Below, in pieces: positions 22,510-33,444 of a stretch of DNA of 64,000 nt; positions within the stretch are counted from its first letter, which is position 1, and each line of letters opens with the position of its first letter. The notes under the pieces are model-generated. The model was not told the DNA's origin. It did not search any database and worked only from the letters and a program-made list of their open reading frames with translations. A program made the translations under genes and the position numbers. The stretch is from Metaphire vulgaris. Lineage: Eukaryota > Annelida > Clitellata > Crassiclitellata > Megascolecidae. The DNA is taken from contig CM030835.1 in NCBI GenBank assembly GCA_018105865.1, forward strand, positions 8,053,416 to 8,117,415, written 5' to 3'.

Positions 22510-22898
22510 CTCATTAGTCAAAAGCTTTGATTTTCTCTGCTCGTTCTTTGTATTGACAGTCGTCGGGGAACTCGCATTCCATCGGCGAAATGACGGAATG
22601 ACTTAAGTGACCGTCGGTCGCTAAAATCTAATGGAAGACATGCGCAGTTTGCACAACACAGAGGAACCATGGGCGTCCGGAGGGGTGTGCAAGGGGGTGC
22701 AATTGCACCCCCTGGAAAAATTGCGGAGTTATGGAAAAAGTAAAATTACTTGTTTCTTTCGTCACAAAACCTTGTTTTGCACCCCCTGAATTTTTTTCAT
22801 TTCTTTCGTCACAAGACCCTGTTTTGCACCTCCTGAAAAATTTCTGCGGACGTCCATGAGAAGAACTCCAACAAAACGGAAAGAGAATGTTAAAGATC
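22510..22898. repeat. duplicated segment, copy 2 (contains a hAT insertion)
   Basis: Same sequence as 19908-20095, split after CACAACACAGAGGAAC by the element at 22668-22858, then resuming AGAAGAACTCCAACAAAACG. Confidence 0.88.
22668..22858. mobile_element. hAT-like CATGGGCGTCCGGA element
   Basis: Ends CATGGGCGTCCGG and GCGGACGTCCATG. Flanks AGAGGAAC and AGAAGAAC agree at 7 of 8 positions. The duplicate at 20059 keeps the uninterrupted site, which confirms both boundaries. Internal direct repeats contain TTCTTTCGTCACAA and TTTTGCACC. Confidence 0.92.
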
Positions 22899-23459
22899 CG
22901 CCGAAAACTTCGTCAAAGCAACTGTCGACATCTCTCTATGCTTCTGCAGGCACTCGAACAGTTAGCTAAGAAATGCTAAAACATAGACATCATGTTTGTA
23001 CTCATTTGTCGAATACGCTAAAGATGATTAACGTCAGCGCAGACGCATTTTACGTATTTTTTTATTTTATTAGCTATATTTAATTGGCGCAGTCAGGGGA
23101 GATGGGTGAGTTGAAATTACAAAAGCGAATAGGCTGCTACCTGCTACTAAGCCACTAAGTTACAAAGTAAATAGGTTACTACTTGTTACTAAGTTAATAA
23201 TGTGATTTTAAGTGGTTTGAAGAAATAAACACTCTGTGTGTGAAACCACTATTTTTTCAAGGTCTCCTTGGATTTATGTTCTCGTTGTCTCAACTGATAA
23301 ATCGATTTATTCACGCAACAACGTACACGAATCATTATTGAACATGTCTGTTAGATACGCAACTACCAAACTATAGCTGATTTCTGATTCGATGTTATCT
23401 GAAACATAAAGACTAAGTTCAAGCTGACGGAACTTCACTAGGGACATCAGAACACTGAG
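22899..23459. other. no feature recognised
   Basis: AT-rich sequence without supported coding. Confidence 0.5.
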
Positions 23460-23479
23460 GCAACAGGGTCAGAGGATAG

Positions 23480-23647
23480 CAGAGCGAGAGAGTTCCATCA
23501 TCATAAGAGAGAGAGCTGGAGAGAGAGCCTAGAGAGAGAGAGAGAGATTTTTGTCTCTCCTTTGGAGAGAGAGAGACTGATAAAGAGAGAGAGAAACGTA
23601 TTGGAGAGAGACTATAGGAGAGAGAGAGAGAGAGAGAGAACTTCACT

Positions 23648-23738
<91 letters not shown>

Positions 23739-23780
23739 GAGAGAGAGGGAGAGAGAGAGAGAGAAGAGAGAGACAGAGAC

Positions 23781-23838
<58 letters not shown>
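23480..23838. repeat. (GA)n microsatellite, interrupted
   Basis: About 360 bp of GA units broken by CTGGA, TCACTGGG, CAGACGA and AGAGG. The open frames on both strands (up to 149 codons) are low-complexity artefacts. Confidence 0.97.
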
Positions 23839-23840
<2 letters not shown>

Positions 23841-24074
23841 GGATGATTTCAAACGGGCAAACGGACATGAAGCATGAATGTAAATCATTTATTTAGATGA
23901 TACAATTAGCACTTTTATAAAATCCATTTCCGGCGTTGACTTAGTCCTTTTCCTGATAAAACACGCATCCGAATGAGCCGAACGTTCACGTGTATCTTGA
24001 CCGCGATGTCAAAGTTGACGTCGACTCCGTTTCGTCAAAGACAGATTTCATTCGATCTGGGAATTATATATAGA

Positions 24075-24230
24075 TCAATGGCGGCGGCGGCGATCGAGGG
24101 CGTCGACCAGAGTGGGATTAGAACCGCCGTCGTCTGTATCGCCCTCGAGACCCCTCCTCCTCCTCCTCCTGCGCTCCGTCACCGGCGATTGGTCGTCTGT
24201 CATTTCGGACATTGGCTGGCGCTAAATTAA
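24075..24230. other. small GC-rich patch with overlapping short ORFs on both strands
   Basis: The + frame 24078-24230 (MAAAAIEGVDQSGIR then a Pro run) follows TTATATATAG by a few bases. A - frame at 24212-24075 begins MSEMTDDQSPVTERR. Neither resembles a known protein and no splice partner was found. Could be a lone exon or chance. Confidence 0.2.
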
Positions 24231-24467
24231 TCAGAGCCGTCAAACGCTTCATCTGGAGCTCCAACGCTGCCCTTAGTACGAAGCTAATCTAATTTCCCCC
24301 TTGAAATTGAAAGCGACACACACACACAGACACACAGACACACACACAATTGAGACTGCTTCGTCAGCAACTACAGTACAATACAAATTTCAATGTTGGG
24401 AACTTTTTTCTCGAACCTATTGAAACTGGCAACCATAGTGAAAACATGAATCTGTATCCATCGAGAA

Positions 24468-24647
24468 CAGTGTTTATTCTAGGCCTGTTTTTTGGGAGAA
24501 TTCCCCCCTCCAAAGTTTTAAAACCCCACAAAAATTGTATATGTTGGCTTGGGGGATGGAAATCCCCCCAAAGCGTGGAGAGACAAATCTTGTCCCTCCC
24601 AAACAGTTCAAACTTCCCCCATGTCAAGGTGGCTAGAATAAACACTG
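24468..24647. mobile_element. hAT-like CAGTGTTTA-family element (best copy)
   Basis: Ends CAGTGTTTATTCTAGGCC and GGCTAGAATAAACACTG. Flanks ATCGAGAA and GTCGAGAA agree at 7 of 8 positions. No ORF. Confidence 0.88.
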
Positions 24648-25275
24648 GTCGAGAAAATAATCGGCTGCTTTCATTTTAAAAGAGAGAAATGCTCGCAGAC
24701 TACAAGATCTTGCTCCTAGAATCAAATGGAGGCAAATTATTCAAGACTCGGGCATGAAAGCGGGTCGGGTGATGAGGAGACGCATAGCACAGCTATAGTT
24801 TTAGACGATGATTAAAACTATTGAGATTTACCAGAGTTTTGGAAATTGCGGAGGCTCTTACTAATCTGATGTATAAACACAACTGTAGATTGTCACGCTG
24901 GATAGTCTGGGTTGATGAATGGAAACGTCCCTACGTGTGAGAAGTGTCGGTGTGATTTATTATTACTAGCCGAGCAAGCCTCATCGTGCATGGAACCCCT
25001 GGGAACTTGGGGAAGGACTCGATGCGAAACTTGTAAACTCGACGAGGCCTGGGAGACTCTGAAGACACCTTTGTAGTGAAATTCATGTTCTTTGTTTAAG
25101 CGAAGAATAATATTGTGCCTATGATTTATCATAGCCGTCATTGACTCAGTTGCTAGACCATCTAAGTGCTATATATGTGTAACGGTGTAAGGACGGTTCT
25201 ATATTCGGTTTACTTTTGGAATTCTAAAATTTGAAGGGCTCTAAATTTTTGATGATCAATTTATATAGGCAGCCA
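24648..25275. other. no feature recognised
   Basis: Non-coding; no clear repeat termini. Confidence 0.5.
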
Positions 25276-25550
25276 CAGTGGCGTAGCCAAGAGGGAGAGT
25301 TGGGGTTAAACCCCCCTGGCCGCCGAAAAATATTTGTTATGAGTTTTCTTGCCTTTTTTACGCGTCTCTGGGGTCAAACCCCTTGGCTATAGACGGTAAA
25401 GGTTTAAGTAAGAGGCGAGGATCTTTTTTGCTTGTCAGGTAAAAAAGTAGAGGTGATAACGTTTTTGATTGTCAGGATTTTTCCAAAGTTGGTCACTGTC
25501 AAAACCAAAAACCAAAACCCACTTCCGAAAATCCTGGCTATACGCCACTG
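25276..25550. mobile_element. non-autonomous hAT element CAGTGGCGTAGCCA
   Basis: Ends CAGTGGCGTAGCCA and TGGCTATACGCCACTG. Identical flanks GGCAGCCA at 25268-25275 and 25551-25558. The shared motif GGATCTTTTTTGCTTGTCAG lies at 25421. Confidence 0.94.
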
Positions 25551-26208
25551 GGCAGCCACATTTGTTGGCTGGCAAGAGCTTTACCCCTTCTGGCCGGAAT
25601 TCGTCGGCTCTCACTTGCTACAGAGCTGAGCCTCATACTCCTAGAAGAACATGCAGCAGGTCTATTGATGTGAACCGATTCTCTGTAGATATTTCAATAG
25701 CATCGCTTTCGAGCTCTTAGTCTGACTATACAAGCGTCCGTAACTCGCATACCTTTCTGCTTGTGACTCGCGACGGTTAGTGCACTAACAAAGGCACTGA
25801 TAATATTAAAATTAATAATACTGATAATATTAATATCCAGAGAAAGCGAGAACAAGCTCAATCGAAAAATTTCCTCTTATTTAACTTCTGCTGTTAAATA
25901 AATAAGTAAATCGCAATGGAATTCTCTTGTGTGCTGGAGACGACAGCTACGTTCCCAACAACTCCTCAAACGACAACGACGGAGGGGGGGCTGAAGACCA
26001 GAGGCCGACCCTCATCTGGAAGCACCCATCATTCATATGCATAGAAAACGAATACAGTAGAACTTAGTTATAACGTGCTTAGCGAGTCTGAAGAATTTGG
26101 TACGTTACATCCAATACCATCATATCCGGTAGCGCATCATCACACGGTACTTTGTAACCGAGTACGCGCTATAAGTTACCGAGTCCTTTATAACGAAATT
26201 CTACTGCA
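25551..26208. other. no feature recognised
   Basis: Mixed intergenic sequence; short frames only. Confidence 0.5.
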
Positions 26209-26385
26209 TGTGAAGATGAGATTTATGTTCGGACATTTGTTATATATCAGAGAATCGGCGCACAGGTCTACTGCTGGTTGGCGTGCTGGCTGCTGAGCCG
26301 AACTGAAGCTGTAACCTTCTTATATTTTGAGATGATCATTCACAGATAATTCCTCAATGCTGCTCCGCTTCGATGATATGCCATG

Positions 26386-26759
26386 CAGGGCCGGATTAAG
26401 GTCCGAATGGGTCTGGGGCTGAGAAGTAAAAACAGGCCGTCGCTTCCATAATTTGAAAACTGCCTCTTGTAAAATTTCCCGCCGCCTTCACTGAAAATCT
26501 CTGACAAGCCATAAAAAGGTCGTCGCTTGAAAAACGATGGGCCTATTTTTCATGGTGGGCCTGGGGCATGTGAAGATGGTTATGTTCGGACATTTGTTAT
26601 ATATTAAACAACAAATGGTTGGCGTGCTGGCCAAATGTTGGCCCCTTATATTTTGATTATTTTCACAGATAATTCCTCAATGCTCGCTTCGTGATATGCC
26701 ATGCAGGGCACCGAAGCCCACTCTCCAGCCCCCTCAGTCCCCTCCTTAATATGGCCCTG
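26386..26759. mobile_element. non-autonomous hAT element, CAGGGCCGGATTAAGG family (copy 2)
   Basis: Ends CAGGGCCGGATTAAGG and CCTTAATATGGCCCTG. Identical flanks ATGCCATG at 26378-26385 and 26760-26767. The middle (26572-26710) is not element sequence but a copy of the left flank (26209-26395), target site and element start included, so the element has been rearranged. Confidence 0.9.
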
Positions 26760-26994
26760 ATGCCATGCGTATTTGAATAAACCGATGTCATCAACACACT
26801 GATGGCGTTGTCAGTTGAAGACAATTATATAACCGAATAACATTTTGCGCGAAGACAAAGAACTCGCGGATTCATCAGCCTTGAAAAAGAACATACAGAC
26901 ACTAACAGATACAACGGAAAGTATTTTAATTACGGGCAGTCACAGTCAATTGTAATCAAGTCCACTTCTTGCGTTCGATATATCGAAGACGAGC

Positions 26995-27910
<916 letters not shown>

Positions 27911-27989
<79 letters not shown>

Positions 27990-28080
27990 TAGACAGACAG
28001 ACAGACAGACAGAAAGAGAAAGAGAAAGAGAAAGATTCTTGCCTCTGTCTGTCTCTCTGTCTGTCTTTCTTTCTTTTCTT

Positions 28081-28125
<45 letters not shown>
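27911..28125. repeat. (GA)n, (CAGA)n, (CT)n compound microsatellite
   Basis: GA run, CAGA run and AGAGAA units, then a switch to TC/TCTG units near 28040, so the two halves are complementary and could pair. Confidence 0.96.
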
Positions 28126-28126
<1 letters not shown>

Positions 28127-28212
28127 CTCTGTTTCGGTCTGCCTCTGTCTCTTTCATTCTCTTCTTCCTTGCCTTGAGTTCATCATCTTCCTGTTTGCCG
28201 CATTTCGTATAC

Positions 28213-28563
28213 CAGAGGTGGCCAACCGGTGACCCGCGGGTCGCATGCGGCCTGCAGGCTGCTGATTGGCGCCCCTCAGACCTCTTTGCAAATAGACTTT
28301 ATTGGTCCTATTTATGTATACAATATAGAGTCACGAGCCAGACTTTATGTTTCTGTGCTGAATTTAGTAAAATAGTTACTTATACTTTAAAATGCCGTTT
28401 AATTGAAACTGTCACCAGTTACTACAGTTAAGTATTTGCAGTGACCGTACCACTGGTTGAAAACAGTGATGTGCAAAAGGCTCCAAAAATTGCGGTCTTC
28501 CTCATGGCTCATGCTGATCAGATTTATAATGGTCCGCTTGTGGAAAAGGGTTGGCCACTCATG
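28213..28563. mobile_element. non-autonomous hAT (Charlie-type) element CAGAGGTGGCCAACC
   Basis: Ends CAGAGGTGGCCAACC and GGTTGGCCACTCATG. Flanks TCGTATAC (28205-28212) and TCGTATAT (28564-28571) agree at 7 of 8 positions. The left third is GC-rich, the rest AT-rich, with no transposase frame. Confidence 0.9.
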
Positions 28564-28657
28564 TCGTATATATGGCGCTGTTATTTGAAACGGAGGCGCG
28601 TAATAGGCCTAGGCTAATGGCGGAGTATATATTCTATATTTCAATTGCACACGCAGT

Positions 28658-28801
28658 TCTCTCTCTGTGTATCTCTCTGTCTGTCTGTCTCTCTCTGTGT
28701 GTCTCTGTCTGTCTGTCTCTCTCTCGCTCTCTTTCTATCTCTATCCCTCTGTCTGTCTGTCTGTCTGTCTCTGTCTGTCTGTCTGTCTGTCTTTGTCTGT
28801 C

Positions 28802-28888
<87 letters not shown>
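28658..28888. repeat. (CT)n/(CTGT)n compound microsatellite
   Basis: Alternating CTCTCTGTGT and CTGT blocks end in a pure CT run. Open frames across it are artefacts. Confidence 0.97.
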
Positions 28889-28890
<2 letters not shown>

Positions 28891-29282
28891 GTGGTGTGTG
28901 TGTCTTTCCTCATTATTGCATTATTACATAACCCCAGTCTATGCACGAACTTTTATTTACAACTGATTCGCGAGACTTAGCGAAGCGCGCTAAGTTCGCT
29001 AACGAAACGAGTTTATGAAAAAAAAAAACAAATTTTGCGTCGAATTAATTCGCTTAATGAACACACAGGCCACTCGTTCGCTCAGAACTAATTGCAGGGT
29101 AATTTCGTTTGCGCGAATGCGAAGAGAAAATAATCGGACATCTGCTGTCTTCAGCGTCGACATCTACCGAGGAATCGCCAATCGGTTGATAATTATTAAG
29201 TTAACACACATTCTGCTCGGTACTTAAATCGGTCGGACGCTACGTCGAAATTTACTGCGATATATCTAAAACGTTGCGAAAT
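28889..29282. other. no feature recognised
   Basis: AT-rich sequence; a 70-codon frame without recognisable domain. Confidence 0.45.
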
Positions 29283-29470
29283 AAGTAAGTAAGTAAGTAA
29301 AATCTCGTAAATTTAGATAGCACTTTGAAAAGTAGTACAGTAGTAACTGCTTAATCTTATGCGCTTAATCTTTCTTGAAATAGCTATAGGCAAGATGGGT
29401 TGTCGGCCGGGCAAAGGTCAGTGTACCCATGAGGTGACGGGTCGGGCTGTTATAGCTACGGAGAAAATGA
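29283..29470 (+). mobile_element. AAGT-tailed dispersed repeat (copy 2)
   Basis: (AAGT)n followed by AAAATCTCGTAAATTTAGAT. It matches the minus-strand repeat at 11925-12016; a diverged relative lies at 56830-56930. Confidence 0.5.
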
Positions 29471-29529
29471 CTTTTGAATAGGAAGGTTTTGTTGTTTAGA
29501 CCTAAAGGCTTGAGGAGATAGTGAAGGAT

Positions 29530-29862
29530 TATCAAAGGAGCTGAGGATGTGGAGCTTGTTGTTTGACCATGTTGTAGACAACGGAGGGAAGCTGGAATTG
29601 AGCTGCCTAAGAAGAATTCTCGGATTTAGCAGACGTCAAAAACTTGGAAATGATGAAATACGGCAGCAAATTGGGATAGAGAATACCATCATGGACAAAA
29701 TCATAAAAAGAGGTTAACATAGCATGGATATGTAAATAGGAGTGCATAGACTAGAGACTTCTCGAATAAGCACTCTACATACATAAGAAATGTAAAACAG
29801 GAAGAGTCAGGCCCAGAAAAAATGGACAGACAACATAAAAGAAGATATGAATTAAAAACAAC
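29530..29862 (+). pseudogene. non-LTR retrotransposon RT C-terminal remnant
   Basis: ELSCLRRILGFSRRQKLGND, then RQQIGIENTIMDKIIKRG, and further on GKRRP-like and KWTDNIKEDM. This order resembles the region downstream of the reverse-transcriptase palm in craft/RTE-like elements. Several stops interrupt it. A related remnant lies at 45165-45415 on the other strand. Confidence 0.55.
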
Positions 29863-29892
29863 TCACTAATAAGTTGGCATGCAGAGCGCAAT

Positions 29893-30013
29893 TATGTTGT
29901 TGTTGATGATGATGACGACGATGATGATGATGCTGTATTGATGACGACGACAATGATGTTGTTGTTGTTGATGATGATTGTTGTTGATGATGATGCTGTT
30001 GATGACGACGACA

Positions 30014-30078
<65 letters not shown>

Positions 30079-30079
30079 C
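29893..30079. repeat. (GAT)n/(GTT)n trinucleotide repeat
   Basis: GATGAT, GTTGTT and GACGAC blocks end in a pure GAT run of about 60 bp. The poly-His frame on the minus strand is an artefact. Confidence 0.96.
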
Positions 30080-30382
30080 TAAAACGTACTGCATGAGGCC
30101 CTGAAGCAGATTAGCGGGAAGGCATCTGGTTTGATAATGAATGAAAGAACAAACTGAAAGGTTAAAGTGCAGAAACCAATTCATCATGCGCTTTTTGAAA
30201 GATGCATTAAACTGTTCAAAGGCCAACGAAATATCGTCGGAAAGCGAAGTTAGCGAACTGTTATTTGCCATTTCCACTTTGTCCTTATATTATAAAGCAG
30301 CGATATAATTCTGACCTTATTACGTGACAATGTGTTTGTGCTCTCTAAAATCATGTGCAGCGATTGCTTAATGCTTATAATA

Positions 30383-30432
30383 ATATAACAAGGTTTAAAG
30401 TGGTTCAGTAGGGACTGCCCTGTGTGAGAACC
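30383..30432 (+). repeat. 50-bp repeat shared with ACBD3 intron 1
   Basis: AATATAACAAGGTTTAAAGT through GGGACTGCCCTGTGTGAGAA is the exact reverse complement of about 56213-56262. Confidence 0.88.
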
Positions 30433-30539
30433 ATATATGCTTATATAACGAACGCCGTTTGCAGGCTGATGCCTGATGGACGTCTATGCTTCTAACGGGA
30501 TGATCCCACAATTTTCATTTAATTCAACGCTCGCGTGAC

Positions 30540-30752
30540 TCGGCTTCTCTCTCTTTCCCCTCTCTCTGTCTCTCTCTTTCTGTCTCTGTCTGTCTCTCTC
30601 CTCTCTGTCTATGTCCGTCTCTGTCTCTGTCTGTCTGTTTGTCTCTCTGTACCTGTCTCTCTAGCCTTTCTCTGTCTCCCTCTTTCTGTATCTCTCTTTC
30701 TGTCTCTCTCTGCCTCTCTCTGCCTCTCTCTCTTTGTGTGTGTGTGTGTGTG

Positions 30753-30783
<31 letters not shown>

Positions 30784-30936
30784 GTCTCTCTCCCTCCCTC
30801 TCTGACTCACTCTTTCTGTGTCTCTCTGTTTCTCTCTCTGTCGCTCTTTCCCTCTCTCGGTCTCTCTCTGTCTCTCTCCTCTGTCTGTCTGTCTATCTGT
30901 CTGTCTCTGTCTGTGTATGTCTCTTTCTCTCTCCTC
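30540..30936. repeat. degenerate (CT)n/(CTGT)n tract
   Basis: Nearly 400 bp of pyrimidine-rich CTCT, CTGT and TTTCTGT units with a short GT run at 30734-30754. The 171-codon Ser/Leu frame is an artefact. Confidence 0.95.
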
Positions 30937-31139
30937 GATGGTTCTCATGATCTGCATGATAGGTCGCTGAGGCCACCATTGAGAGATTTTCCCTTGTCAT
31001 TCCAAAGAAGCACAAAGCCATTCTCAAATGGCCGTCGGGTGTTAAAGTGATCGATTGGTGTTAAGTTTCAGGAAATATCCGCCATTTCCAGGTCTCAATC
31101 TGCTAACATTCATCCTTGTGAGTAGATGCTATAACTTTG

Positions 31140-31312
31140 AAATGTTCACAAAGTACGTTCACAAAAGTTCACAAAGTACGTCACGCTATTTTTTGACAGC
31201 TTTTACCCCTACCCTTGTCACAACGTGTCACAAATCTAGGAGCCGCCACCTTAAAGTATGTCACAAATTTCGGACCCCTCCCCACAGCGTCGTCCATAAA
31301 TACGTCACGCAG
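31140..31312. mobile_element. GGGxGTCCATAAAGTACGTCACGC-type MITE fragment
   Basis: Contains repeated AAAGTACGTTCACAAA/AAAGTACGTCACGC, TGTCACAACGTGTCACAAA and GTCGTCCATAAATACGTCAC. It shares words and layout with the element at 48994-49407. Ends are not resolved. Confidence 0.5.
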
Positions 31313-31554
31313 GTTTTCTATTTAATAAATTCGAGTTTCTCGTTCAATTTTCAGCAGCGAAACAGATGTTGAAATTCCGGTCATGATGACAGATGCAATT
31401 GAGATTAAAAATTATGTGTAGCTAACAAAATATAATTATCATACGTTTTATACGCCAGTGACATCTTCCGTTTAAATACATTCATCAGTAGAGGAAGAAA
31501 AATATCAGTGCGTATTTCAGGTTTCATATACATGTATGTAGTATTGTGTACTTA

Positions 31555-31695
31555 AAGGGTGACGTCACGGTGACCTTTACCGCATCCCTATCACAAACGA
31601 CCCCTCCCCCTAGAGGAAGTAAAATATCAGTGCGTATTTCAGGTTTCATACGACCCCTCCCCATGGAGCGTGACGTACTGTATGGACGGCTCCAG
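31555..31695. mobile_element. second fragment of the same MITE type
   Basis: AAAGGGTGACGTCACGGTGA and GAGCGTGACGTACTGTATGG face each other. A 38-bp internal stretch (AAATATCAGTGCGTATTTC onward, 31622) duplicates 31500-31537 just outside. Confidence 0.5.
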
Positions 31696-32404
31696 AGTTA
31701 TCGGACTGCCGATGAAATAAAATTCTTTGTCAAAATGCATCGGCGGATGATCAACAAAGTTCAGCTAAATTCGCCGTTAGAGTGAAAATTCGAATAAACG
31801 TGCCATTCGCCATTTCCCCCCTAAATTTCGAGCTCTCCAATCGTTGGCGAAAGCAAAACTAGGCCTATTTGATGCAATTGCTATCGACTTAACCAGACGA
31901 TTGAGACAATTATTTCGACTGAGATTCCAGATCTGAATTTGTTTTAGCAAAAGCAATTCATTTTTATGAAGATGAAAGAAAGATATCCGAAGAGGAAAAC
32001 CCATCTCAGTAGGGACTTCTTTCACGCCGAAGTATCTCAGTGGCCCACTGTGCAATGAGTGGGAGAAGACAGTTTTCCCGTCTCGGCCAGATTCTGTGAT
32101 TCTGCGACTGAAGATATTCACGTCTGGGGCATTGCCATGATCCCCATGATCCCCGACTTAGAATGGACATCTACAAATAGTCCAAGTCGCTATCAAACGC
32201 ATTTTTTGATAAAGCGCTATATAAAAAAGAGAATTTTACGGATAATTTGCCGTCGTGCAAATGGCGATATTATCGTCCTCTGAACGTCTCTCAAAAGGTC
32301 TTTATGATTAACGATGCTAACAGGATGGAGATGGGGTGGTGGCTTCAGTCGTCTTCATAAAAGCAACGACGAAGACACGGACACGGTCGGGCTCTAAGAA
32401 TAAC
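31696..32404. other. no feature recognised
   Basis: Short open frames on both strands without recognisable domains. Confidence 0.5.
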
Positions 32405-32405
32405 G

Positions 32406-32416
32406 CCCCCTCGTCA

Positions 32417-32456
<40 letters not shown>
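32406..32456. repeat. (GCC)n trinucleotide repeat
   Basis: About 15 GCC units in a GC-rich patch (32380-32510). Read on the minus strand it would be a poly-Ala tract after a CTCTAG acceptor-like word, but no gene could be built around it. Confidence 0.95.
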
Positions 32457-32457
<1 letters not shown>

Positions 32458-32746
32458 TGACCGAGGCCGACGCGGTCGACGATCCGCTGAGACCTAGAGG
32501 GCGAGACGATGAATTAACCCCAGACTACTGGACCATCTCATGTTTGTCAGAGGATCCAGAATTCTCAGGTTATTTATGCACTGTATATATATATAGGCCT
32601 ATATATAGATATATAATTATATATAAGTTATATATAGACTCCCAAACCGTGCTGGCCTCTTGTGACCCGCCAGCTCTCATAAGGTGGCCTGCGAGTCCTC
32701 CTCAATATTTGATGTCGTGTTTTTTAATAATTTCAAAATGTACTGC

Positions 32747-33045
32747 CAGTGGCGGTTCAACCAAGTTGATGACTGGGGATGCATCCCCATCGGGGTTCCG
32801 GATGACCTTTTCCGGCTTGTCAACCTATTTTCCGGCGAGTTTTAAAAAAATTTAGTGAAAAATACTGCGAATGGCCTTTTTTTTGCTTGTCGGGCTTATT
32901 TGGCAAGGTTTTTAACACTTAGTGGGCAAAACAATAACAATGACCTTTTTGTTTCTTTTCTTTTTCTTTCTTCTTCACTTTGCATCCCCACAAATTTCCT
33001 ATAAATTTTTTCATCCTCCACCAAGAATTCCTGGAGCCGCCACTG
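32747..33045. mobile_element. non-autonomous hAT element CAGTGGCGGTTCAACC (reference copy)
   Basis: Ends CAGTGGCGGTTCAACC and CTGGAGCCGCCACTG. Flanks TGTACTGC (32739-32746) and TGTACTGA (33046-33053) agree at 7 of 8 positions. It carries GGCCTTTTTTTTGCTTGTC at 32873. It is the uninterrupted relative of the element broken at 10860. Confidence 0.92.
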
Positions 33046-33226
33046 TGTACTGACGTTCAAAATATTTTATTAAAAATCACTAAACGATGGCTGCAATAGG
33101 TCTAATGTGCAATCTACAGCATTCTAGAGTCGAGTGTCTTCTATTTCTAAGAAGTCTGTCATTTCGTTCGAGAACTCAGGGCGTCCCGATAATTGACTGT
33201 GCTTATTACTGCTTAATCGCTAGGAC

Positions 33227-33444
33227 CAGGGCCATATTAAGGCGGGACTGAGGGGGCTGTAGCCCCCCGGCTCATCGTGAAAATAGGCCCACTGATTTTC
33301 GAGATAACCTTTTTTTGCTTGTCAGAACGATTTCGAAATTTCGAAAGAAGTAAGATAACCTTTTTTTGCTTGTCAGAGATTTTCAGTATAGGCGACGGCC
33401 TTTTTCTCAGCCCCACGGCCCACTCGGGCCTTAATCCGGCCCTG
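33227..33444. mobile_element. hAT element, CAGGGCC family (copy 3), left border of the satellite array
   Basis: Ends CAGGGCCATATTAAGG and CCTTAATCCGGCCCTG. Left flank GCTAGGAC. Right flank TGAATATG is the first 8 bases of the array. Two GATAACCTTTTTTTGCTTGT motifs. Confidence 0.9.

Noticed and set aside
32380..32515. A poly-Ala coding exon on the minus strand over the GCC repeat
   Set aside because: A CTCTAG acceptor-like word exists, but no donor, no conserved domain and no neighbouring exon could be found.
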